NCBI GenBank assembly: GCA_025351525.1
Contig: JANXVV010000233.1
Coordinates: 1 to 11,133 of the forward strand
Origin: Humisphaera sp.
GTDB taxonomy: Bacteria > Planctomycetota > Phycisphaerae > Tepidisphaerales > Tepidisphaeraceae
DNA length: 11,133 nucleotides
Reading direction: 5' to 3'
The translations under genes and the position numbers were made by a program. Shown here in pieces: positions 5,222-11,133 of this stretch. Numbering within the stretch: position 1 is the first letter of the stretch; each line of letters opens with the position of its first letter. The notes below the pieces were generated by a model, which ran no database searches, had not been told where the DNA came from, and was given only the letters and a program-made list of their open reading frames with translations.

Positions 5222-6349
5222 ATGCGTGATCCTCGTTTGCAGAAGCTGGCCGGTGTGCTGGTGAATTACAGTGTCGGCGTCAAGAAGGGGCAGATCGTGC
5301 GGATCAGCGGGCCGCCGGTCTCACAGCCGTTGATTGTCGCCCTGTATGAAAAAGTGTTGGAGGCGGGCGGACACCCGGCGGTGCGGATGGTGCCGGAGGA
5401 ACTCAACGAGATTTTCCTGAAAAAAGCCAGCGATGAACAGTTGAAATTCTGCAATCCGATCGGCTTGTACGAATACGAAAAGCTTGACTGCTCGATCGGG
5501 ATCTGGGCCGAGGAAAACACCAAGGCGCTGACGAACTGCGACCCGAAAAAAATCGGCACCACCCAGGCCGCGCGGAAACCGCTGATGGATCTGTTCATGA
5601 AGCGTGCCGCCGAGGGATCGCTGCGATGGGTCGGCACGCAATATCCGTCGCAGGCCTGCGCGCAGGATGGGGAGATGAGCGAGGCGGAGTACGAGGATTT
5701 CGTTTTCTCCGCCGGATTGATCGACAAGCCCGATCCCGTCGCCGCCTGGAAACTGGTTAGCGAACGGCAGCAGCGCCTCGTCGACTTCCTTAACGGCAAG
5801 ACCGAGTACCACGTCAAATCCGCCAACGGCACCGATGTGCGAATGAGCCTTGCCGGCAAAACCTGGATCAACTGCGACGGCCATGAAAACTTCCCGGACG
5901 GTGAAGTCTTCAGCGGCCCCGTTGTGGAGAGCGTTGAAGGCCAGATCAATTTCAGCTTCCCGGCGGTGCATCATGGCCGTGAGGTGCAGGATGTGAAGCT
6001 GACGTTCCGAAACGGGAAAGTGGTGGCCGCCAGCGCGAGCAAGGGGGAGGATTTTCTGATCTCGATGCTGGACATGGACGCCGGCAGCCGCTTCCTCGGC
6101 GAGTGCGCCATCGGCACCAACTACGATATCCAGCGCTACACCCGCAACACCCTCTTCGACGAAAAGATCGGCGGCACCTGCCATTTTGCGCTGGGTGCCG
6201 GCTACCCCGAGAGCGGCAACACCAACCAATCCGGCCTGCACTGGGACATGGTCATCGACCTCCGACAGGGCGGCTACATCGAGATCGACGGGATGAAGAT
6301 CGTCATTGATGGACGGTTTACGAAAGAAGGATTTCCGGGGCCGGTGTGA
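5222..6349 (+). CDS. M29-family metallo-aminopeptidase (aminopeptidase T/AmpS-like)
   Basis: 375 aa, slightly short of the ~400 usual in the family. It removes N-terminal residues from peptides in the cytoplasm using two metal ions. Conserved elements: NFPDGEVFSGPV (223-234) with E228, GEC...GTN (293-300) with E294, FDEKIGGTCHFALG (312-325) with E314 and H321, Y328, and GLHWDMV (338-344) with H340 and D342. The 66-residue spacing of the first two Glu matches E250/E316 of the studied enzymes, and the H-x-D pair is as expected, so the active site looks complete. The start at 5222 agrees with the promoter and the family N-terminus. It is followed after 18 nt by murJ, probably as one transcript; I know of no functional link between the two. 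Confidence 0.92.
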   Translation: MRDPRLQKLAGVLVNYSVGVKKGQIVRISGPPVSQPLIVALYEKVLEAGGHPAVRMVPEELNEIFLKKASDEQLKFCNPIGLYEYEKLDCSIGIWAEENTKALTNCDPKKIGTTQAARKPLMDLFMKRAAEGSLRWVGTQYPSQACAQDGEMSEAEYEDFVFSAGLIDKPDPVAAWKLVSERQQRLVDFLNGKTEYHVKSANGTDVRMSLAGKTWINCDGHENFPDGEVFSGPVVESVEGQINFSFPAVHHGREVQDVKLTFRNGKVVAASASKGEDFLISMLDMDAGSRFLGECAIGTNYDIQRYTRNTLFDEKIGGTCHFALGAGYPESGNTNQSGLHWDMVIDLRQGGYIEIDGMKIVIDGRFTKEGFPGPV

Positions 6350-6367
6350 AACGAAAAAAGGGAATGG

Positions 6368-8086
6368 ATGCCCGAAGAGGCGGTGAAAGATTCAATCGAC
6401 ACGCCGCCCCCGCCGGTCAAGTCAATTCTCGCGCACGCGAAATTGATCGGTGGGCTGACGCTTTTCAGCCGCATCCTCGGCATGGCCCGCGAGAGCGTTT
6501 CGGCCCAGTACTTCGGCGCGGGAATCGTCTCCGTCGCGTTCAGCGTTGCATTCTCCATCCCCAACCTTTTCCGAAAACTATTCGGCGAAGGCGCGCTCTC
6601 CGCCGCGTTCATTCCGCTTTATACCAAGGCGATTAAAGAAGATGATGCCAATTCTTCCGCCTTCGCCGCCGCGAGCGTCAATCTTTTATGCGTGATGCTC
6701 ATCGCCATCACGATCGTCGGTGAAATCGCGATCGGGGCAACCCTGCTGCTCTACCGCGATCTACGGCCGGATTGGCTTTTGACGCTGAAGTTCACCGCCA
6801 TCATGCTGCCGTATGTCATTCTGATTTGCGGCACGGCTTTTCTCAGTTCCATCCTTCAGGTTCACCGCCGTTTCGGTATGCCGGCATTCACTCCGGTGCT
6901 GCTGAATGTCATCCACATTCTGGTCATGGTGCTCGGCGCGAAGCTGTTGCGGCTTCATACGGGCAGCCATGGAAAGGTGTTCGATGCGGAGACCGTCGCC
7001 CGGCAGACCGCGCTGGCCTATTGGCTGAGCGGGTTTGTGCTGGTCGCGGGGGCGATGCAGGTGATGATCCTATTGCCCAGCCTGAGGCAAATCGGGTTTC
7101 ACCTGCGCTGGGTGCGCCATTTCTGGACGCCGCCCGTGCGGAAAATGTTGAAGATGACCGTGCCGGTGGCGCTTGGCGCGAGCGTGCTGCAAATCTCGGT
7201 GGTGATGGACAAGGGCATCTCGCTGCTGCTGGCGAAAGGGATTGATTCGGCGGGGAATGTCATCAGCACGTTTCAATTTCTCGGGCACGCCGTGCGATAC
7301 CCGATGGAGATTGGTGCCACGGCCCGCCTGAATTGGGCGCAGGTGCTCTATCAGTTCCCGCTCGGCGTTTTCGCCATCGCGCTGGCAACCGCCATCTTCC
7401 CGGGACTGAGTGCCGATGCGCTCGACCGCGACCGCACCGCTTTCAAGCGCGTGTTGCGCGGCGGGATCGAGGCGACGATGTTCGAGGGGCTGGCCGCCAG
7501 CGTAGGGTTGGTTGTCGTTCGGCAACCGGCGGTCAAACTGCTCTATTTGCACGGGAATATCACCCTTCACGATGCCGACCTCATCTCCCGCTCGGTGCTT
7601 TTTTATGCGACCGCGATCTGGGCATTCAGCATGTTGCAGATCATCAACCGGGCGTACTACGCGCTGCACGATACGAAGACGCCGTTGGTGATGTCGGTGA
7701 TGAATATCGCGATCAACCTGGCGGTGGAATTGCCGCTGGTATGGGTGCCCGGCATCGGCGAGGCGGGGATGGCGATCGGCACGGCCATCAGTTTCGCGGT
7801 GCAGGGCGTGGTGATGCTCTACCTGCTCGATCGGCGGATCGGTGGGCTGGAACTGTCGCGAAGTATCTCATCCATTGTGAAAATGGCAATTGCAGCGGTG
7901 GTGATGGGGGGCGTGTGCATGGCCGTTCAGAATTCGCCGATCTATCCGCACGGCGAGACGAAACCGGTGTGGGCGGTGCAGCTTCTGTTGCTGATGGCAG
8001 CGGGCGCGGCGGTCTATTTGGGCCTGTGCATCGCAATGGGGGTCGGGGGGATGGAGCAGTTGATGCCGAAGCGATTCAAACGTTAA
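6368..8086 (+). CDS. murJ: MurJ-type lipid II flippase (MOP/MVF superfamily)
   Basis: 572 aa against ~511 in E. coli. It moves the peptidoglycan precursor lipid II across the inner membrane. The N-terminal signature TLFSRILGMARESVSAQYFG (31-50), then SIPNLFRKLFGEGALSAAF (63-81), is diagnostic; some 14 hydrophobic segments follow to about residue 560, with FPLGVFAIALATAIFP at 330-345. The first ~18 residues are a Pro-rich extension. A segment around 292-323 is longer than in E. coli. Compared with E. coli, R18, R24 and R52 are kept (R35, R41, R69) and D25 is Glu (E42), but D39 is Val (V56) and R270 aligns with V326. The start at 6368 has an AAGGGA about 5 nt upstream. It ends just before the hairpin at 8095. 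Confidence 0.93.
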   Translation: MPEEAVKDSIDTPPPPVKSILAHAKLIGGLTLFSRILGMARESVSAQYFGAGIVSVAFSVAFSIPNLFRKLFGEGALSAAFIPLYTKAIKEDDANSSAFAAASVNLLCVMLIAITIVGEIAIGATLLLYRDLRPDWLLTLKFTAIMLPYVILICGTAFLSSILQVHRRFGMPAFTPVLLNVIHILVMVLGAKLLRLHTGSHGKVFDAETVARQTALAYWLSGFVLVAGAMQVMILLPSLRQIGFHLRWVRHFWTPPVRKMLKMTVPVALGASVLQISVVMDKGISLLLAKGIDSAGNVISTFQFLGHAVRYPMEIGATARLNWAQVLYQFPLGVFAIALATAIFPGLSADALDRDRTAFKRVLRGGIEATMFEGLAASVGLVVVRQPAVKLLYLHGNITLHDADLISRSVLFYATAIWAFSMLQIINRAYYALHDTKTPLVMSVMNIAINLAVELPLVWVPGIGEAGMAIGTAISFAVQGVVMLYLLDRRIGGLELSRSISSIVKMAIAAVVMGGVCMAVQNSPIYPHGETKPVWAVQLLLLMAAGAAVYLGLCIAMGVGGMEQLMPKRFKR

Positions 8087-8094
8087 GAATGAGT

Positions 8095-8160
8095 GGTGGC
8101 ATGGGCGTCTCGCCCCTGCATTTCTTCGGCAAAAAGCACGGGCGGGACGCCCATGCCACC
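8095..8160. repeat. 25-bp stem-loop, dispersed PVC-type intergenic repeat; probable murJ terminator region
   Basis: Arms at 8095-8119 and 8136-8160 (GGTGGCATGGGCGTC... and its complement) pair over 25 bp with two mismatches, and the first 15 bp are exact. The loop is 16 nt. Translated, it gives the HGRDAHAT and WASRPC peptides that I recall as recurrent spurious protein ends in planctomycete and verrucomicrobial genomes, marking it as a dispersed repeat. It sits 8 bp after the murJ stop and 8 bp before the stop of the convergent gene, so it probably stops or stabilises both transcripts. There is no clear T-run. Confidence 0.75.
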
Positions 8161-8168
8161 TGCAAACT

Positions 8169-8402
8169 TTAGACGAGCAACTTCACCAGCAGCGCCAGCA
8201 CCGCAGCGGCGAAGATCATACCGCCGAGGATCATGGCGAAAATCACTGCGGCCTCGCGCGGCACACGGCTCATGGTATGGCAGCGAATCGATTTATACAC
8301 GATCGACAGCGCAGCGCAGATCGGCAGCACCCAGGCGAGTTGCGCCAGATGTCCCCACACCGGAAGCGGTTGGATGAAAGGCGTGTAGGCCGGAAAAATC
8401 AT
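8169..8402 (-). CDS. Small two-helix membrane protein, function unknown
   Basis: 77 aa. Two hydrophobic helices, about 16-36 (GHLAQLAWVLPICAALSIVY) and 51-76 (AVIFAMILGGMIFAAAVLAL and on), are joined by a basic loop, KSIRCHTMSRVPREA. By the positive-inside rule this loop is cytoplasmic. The ATG overlaps the stop of the upstream gene (ATGA at 8399-8402), which implies translational coupling and a shared function with that membrane protein. No family recognised. The gene ends 8 bp from the repeat hairpin shared with murJ. Confidence 0.75.
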   Translation of the reverse strand: MIFPAYTPFIQPLPVWGHLAQLAWVLPICAALSIVYKSIRCHTMSRVPREAAVIFAMILGGMIFAAAVLALLVKLLV

Positions 8403-8842
8403 GGCCCCTCCGCCGTCGAAGGTTCATACGGATCTTCGAGCGTGGAGCGATAGGAGGAGTCGATCGTTGCCAGCAGATTGAGCATCCCGGCAACGGCGGT
8501 GTACAGCGTGCCGATGTCATTGGCCCGTGCGTGGGACGGGGGTTGCGTCGGGCCGATCCATCCGCTGATCAAGCCGATCGCCCCGCTCATGAATTGCCCG
8601 ATATACCAGGGTTTTTCGAGGATCGAGCGGACGAGGTTGCCGTGCAGCACCGAAAAATCCGGCGGATCGACGACGTGAATCCCGCCGATCAGCAGACCTA
8701 AAACGAAGAGGATGAGGATCGTCAATCCGATGGTCAATCCCCGCGCGACCTGCCCGAGCATCAGGTATCCCGAGCCGGGGATGAACCAATTGACGATGGC
8801 AATCACGAGCGCGGGGGCTTTGAACGGACGACGCTTTTGCAT
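8399..8842 (-). CDS. Multi-pass membrane protein, DUF6677-like, function unknown
   Basis: 147 aa. Hydrophobic segments lie at about 10-30 (ALVIAIVNWFIPGSGYLMLG), 34-55, 78-97 and 108-127. FIPGSGYLMLGQVARGL (20-36) and ANDIGTLYTAVAGMLNLLA (107-125) are the parts I associate from memory with a planctomycete-restricted family (DUF6677); the name should be verified. FIPG.GY...GQ..RG also recalls TM2-domain proteins. The start at 8842 is chosen because MQKRRPFK gives a normal basic N-terminus and the promoter at 8855-8882 ends just upstream; the longer frame to 9055 overlaps the autokinase gene. It is the first gene of a two-gene operon with the 77-aa protein. Confidence 0.8.
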   Translation of the reverse strand: MQKRRPFKAPALVIAIVNWFIPGSGYLMLGQVARGLTIGLTILILFVLGLLIGGIHVVDPPDFSVLHGNLVRSILEKPWYIGQFMSGAIGLISGWIGPTQPPSHARANDIGTLYTAVAGMLNLLATIDSSYRSTLEDPYEPSTAEGP

Positions 8843-8854
8843 AACAGGCGGGTC

Positions 8855-8882
8855 ACTGTAGCGGGATGGGAGGGGATGACAA
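8855..8882 (-). promoter_or_regulatory. Promoter of the two membrane-protein genes
   Basis: On the minus strand TTGTCA (8882-8877), a 16-nt spacer and TACAGT (8860-8855). Transcription would begin near 8848, leaving a leader of about 6 nt and no room for a Shine-Dalgarno. The -35 region GCTTGTCATCCC is identical over 12 bases to that of the aminopeptidase promoter. Confidence 0.55.
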
Positions 8883-8915
8883 GCACGGTGTGAGCGGGTC
8901 GTGTTTCGGCGGATT

Positions 8916-8937
8916 CCCATGGAACGAGTTCCATGGG
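8916..8937. terminator. Perfect 10-bp hairpin after the autokinase gene
   Basis: CCCATGGAAC (8916-8925), a 2-nt loop, and GTTCCATGGG (8928-8937). It lies about 30 bp beyond the autokinase stop and before the promoter of the next minus-strand gene, where a terminator is expected. In the direction of transcription no T-run follows (AATCC...), so it may instead be an mRNA 3'-end stabiliser or another dispersed repeat. Confidence 0.45.
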
Positions 8938-8966
8938 CTCTCTTTAGGTCAATAGAGGACAGATCA

Positions 8967-11133
8967 TCATCCGTTGTGGTATTCGTAATAGGTCTTGATG
9001 TTGCTGCCGTAGTACCCGCCGCCCTGGGCGCGAACGCCGTTGAGCACCACGCCAAGATGTTCGGCTTTGACGGCCCGGAGTGCCTCGCGCATTCGGGTCA
9101 GCAGACCACGGCTGTTGGTTCGAGCGCGAACCACGGTGATGACGCCATCCACCTTCGGGGCCATCGCCTGCGATTCGCTGACGACCATCATCGGGCCGCT
9201 GTCAAAAATGACGTGGTCGAATTCCTCGAGGGCGCGGTCGATGAAATCGATCAGCAACTGGCTCTCGAACATTTCGGTGGAGTTGATCGGCTTGGGGCCG
9301 CTGGTCATCACGGCCAGATTTGGCACCTGCGTCTCCTGCACCACTTCATCGAACGTGACAGCTCCATTGAGCACATCGCTGAAACCCTGCTCGTTGGCGA
9401 GGGCGAACACCTTGTGAATTTCCGGACGGCGGAAGTTGCCGTCGACGAGCAGGATGCGCCGGCCATTGAGGGCGAGACCGGCGGCGAGATTGCAGCAGAC
9501 GGTCGTCTTGCCATCGCCGGGGCTGGGGCTGGTGACCATGATGCTGCGGGTGGTGTCGAGCGAGGCGGCATGCTGCAGGCGGGTGCGAACCTGCCGTAAT
9601 TGCTCGGCGGTCATCGAATGCGGGGCGTCGAAAATCACCAGCGGCAGACGGGCGCCGGCGGCCTGCGGATCCTGCGTTTCGTCGCCGATCATACCGAGCA
9701 ACGTCATCTGCCCGACGCGTTGAATATCGCGCGGTGAGCGGATCGTCGTATCGGTCATCTCGCGAAGGAAGGCGATGCTCAACGCGATCAACAGTCCGAT
9801 CATGATGGAGATCGGCATCGTGTACTTCAACTGCGGGAAACTTTTGTTCGACGGGACTTCCGGCAGGCCCGACCACGATACCTTACCGGCCATCCGTTGA
9901 TTCTGGGCGGTTTCCAACACATCCAGTTGGCGCTCCGCCTGCTTGAGCAGATCGCTGTACCCCTTCTGCTCCGATTCGTAACTGAAATAGCGAACCATCT
10001 GGTTCACCACTTCACCCAGGTCGGTGTTGACCTGTTCGATGGTGGTATTCAACTGATCGAGGCTCGACTGCGCGCCGTTCACCTGCTGAGTGTATTGATC
10101 GACAACGAGCGCGCGGGCCTTGGCACGGACTTCCGCCTCGTACTCCGTCGCCGTCTGGCTTGCGCGATCAAACTGTTTTTGCATCTGCACCACGATCGGG
10201 TGACTGTCGCCCCATTTGTCGTGGGATTGGTCCATCTGCTGTTGCGAGTTTTTTGCCTGCATTTTGTACTGCTGCAGCATCTGATTCTGGTCCACCTGCT
10301 GTTCGACGATGGGGGGATCGATCCCCGCAGCCAGACTTTTCTGAACGTTATCCAACTGCGACTTAAAGCTACGCAGGTTGATGTCGATCGTGCTGCGCTC
10401 GCTGCGGAGCTTGTCGAGCTCATTTTCCTTCGAGCTGGCTTTGCTGGTGATCTGCCCGCCCTGCGAAGTGACGCGAGTGCGAAGGGTGTTGAGCTTCGAC
10501 TCCACTTCCTGATAGCTGGCACGATACTTGGATTTCAGCGCATTGAGTTGCTGGCTCTGCTGTTGGCCGTCGAGGAAGATGCGCTCGGCTTCATCGGCAA
10601 TGTGCTGGCTGCCGATTTCCTTCACAATGGTCTGGCAGTCGCGCGGCACGGAGGTCGTGAATTTGATTTCGACCAGACGGGTTTCGGCAAGGGGAACCAC
10701 GCTGTAGTTCTCGAGAAAATCCTCCTTGGCGGCCGGTATCCCGTTGAACTTTTTGAACCACGCGGTTTTGCGTATTTCACTGCTGTCGTTCAGCAGAACT
10801 CTCGACAGCAGCACATCGGCGCGAAGCAGTGCGGCCTGAGTTTTCTGCTCGAGCGTGATGGTACTTGCATCCGAGTTTTCGTTCTGCTTGGCGAGCATCG
10901 GATCATTGATGCTGGTTTTGACGGCGAGATATCCGGCGGTGGTGTAGTGGGGGTACTTCAACGCGAGGTAATAGTTCACGCCATACCCCGCTCCGCCGGA
11001 GAAGATCAGCATGAAGAGGATCAACCAGATATTGTTTCGGATGACGCGCCACACATCCCCCCCCGACATGGTGGCTGCCGTGCCACCCCCACCGCCCATC
11101 ATGGGCACCGAACCATTGGCGGGGGAAATCTGC
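8967..11133 (-). CDS. Polysaccharide co-polymerase / tyrosine autokinase (Wzc-like BY-kinase), 5' end off the window
   Basis: At least 721 codons. The frame is open through the window edge, so the GTG at 11108 is probably internal; numbering here starts from it. Order: Gly-rich N-terminus, TM1 (~25-47, IWLILFMLIFSGGAGYGVNY), Wzz-type periplasmic region with a long Gln-rich coiled coil (~181-400), TM2 (~430-448), then the cytoplasmic kinase. Walker A is SPSPGDGKTT (527-536), Walker A' LLVDGNFRRP (553-562), Walker B HVIFDSGP (632-639). The C-terminal tyrosine cluster has Y699, Y700, Y707, Y708 and Y710. Such proteins set exopolysaccharide chain length and export through cycles of autophosphorylation. 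The second Asp of the usual DxDxR in Walker A' is Asn (N558). Upstream genes of the polysaccharide locus would lie to the right. Confidence 0.92.
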   Translation of the reverse strand, partial: QISPANGSVPMMGGGGGTAATMSGGDVWRVIRNNIWLILFMLIFSGGAGYGVNYYLALKYPHYTTAGYLAVKTSINDPMLAKQNENSDASTITLEQKTQAALLRADVLLSRVLLNDSSEIRKTAWFKKFNGIPAAKEDFLENYSVVPLAETRLVEIKFTTSVPRDCQTIVKEIGSQHIADEAERIFLDGQQQSQQLNALKSKYRASYQEVESKLNTLRTRVTSQGGQITSKASSKENELDKLRSERSTIDINLRSFKSQLDNVQKSLAAGIDPPIVEQQVDQNQMLQQYKMQAKNSQQQMDQSHDKWGDSHPIVVQMQKQFDRASQTATEYEAEVRAKARALVVDQYTQQVNGAQSSLDQLNTTIEQVNTDLGEVVNQMVRYFSYESEQKGYSDLLKQAERQLDVLETAQNQRMAGKVSWSGLPEVPSNKSFPQLKYTMPISIMIGLLIALSIAFLREMTDTTIRSPRDIQRVGQMTLLGMIGDETQDPQAAGARLPLVIFDAPHSMTAEQLRQVRTRLQHAASLDTTRSIMVTSPSPGDGKTTVCCNLAAGLALNGRRILLVDGNFRRPEIHKVFALANEQGFSDVLNGAVTFDEVVQETQVPNLAVMTSGPKPINSTEMFESQLLIDFIDRALEEFDHVIFDSGPMMVVSESQAMAPKVDGVITVVRARTNSRGLLTRMREALRAVKAEHLGVVLNGVRAQGGGYYGSNIKTYYEYHNG

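Noticed and set aside
5321..6241. 306-codon frame opposite the aminopeptidase
   Set aside because: The sense strand encodes all M29 active-site residues; the antisense product is low in recognisable features.
7070..7669. 199-codon frame opposite murJ
   Set aside because: Shadow frame of murJ with no domain signature.
7333..8172. 279-codon + strand frame overlapping murJ and the repeat hairpin
   Set aside because: Arg/Gly-rich shadow frame; only its end, from the repeat, looks familiar.
11106..11108. GTG as the true start of the autokinase
   Set aside because: The frame stays open to the window edge and there is no Shine-Dalgarno; an upstream start outside the window is more likely.
1..11133. 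CRISPR array, tRNA or rRNA genes, phage attachment sites
   Set aside because: No regular direct-repeat array and no recognisable RNA gene seen by eye.

Overview
The window looks like chromosomal DNA of a planctomycete, most likely of the Phycisphaerae side of the phylum. This is an inference from gene content: a BY-kinase with the planctomycete-style FDSGP Walker B and a GGGYYG...YYEY tail, a large secreted dehydrogenase-like protein of the PVC type, a small membrane protein resembling a planctomycete-restricted family, and intergenic hairpins of kinds I recall from these genomes. The DNA is moderately GC-rich and gene-dense. Genes are short operons or singletons on both strands. I see no rRNA, tRNA or CRISPR array.

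Left end (1-1120): the decayed 3' end of an IS3-family transposase and its right inverted repeat abut a truncated minus-strand gene for a secreted dehydrogenase/beta-propeller-like protein. The IS tip supplies the stop codon of the broken gene. About 400 bp without a convincing gene follow, holding one REP-like hairpin. Next (1089-3652) are a Tat-exported metallophosphoesterase (+) and glucose-6-phosphate dehydrogenase zwf (-). They converge on a pair of inverted REP-like hairpins.

Middle (3660-5173): a cluster of three nested or adjacent hairpins lies upstream of zwf. Then come a small single-pass membrane protein, a degraded toxin-antitoxin locus (intact DUF433 antitoxin, DUF5615/PIN-like toxin reduced to its first ~26 codons) and a divergent Uma2-family nuclease. 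This is the most accessory-looking part.

Right half (5187-11133): an M29 aminopeptidase and a MurJ-type lipid II flippase form a + strand operon. It ends at a 25-bp hairpin of a dispersed planctomycete repeat type. Converging on it is a minus-strand pair of small membrane-protein genes joined by an ATGA overlap. Upstream of these is a long polysaccharide co-polymerase/tyrosine autokinase (Wzc-like) whose 5' end runs off the window. MurJ (peptidoglycan precursor flipping) and the autokinase (exopolysaccharide chain length and export) are both envelope genes but are not in one operon.

Two genes (1124 and 5222) have a good -10 hexamer only 6-7 nt before the start codon and no Shine-Dalgarno, suggesting leaderless transcripts. 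zwf, the small gene at 4103 and the Uma2 gene have clear Shine-Dalgarno sequences. I did not find a convincing wholly new system. The points most worth a second look are the IS-truncated gene, the toxin-less antitoxin, the REP pair with a compensatory change, the shared promoter form, and a MurJ lacking charged residues known to be important in E. coli.
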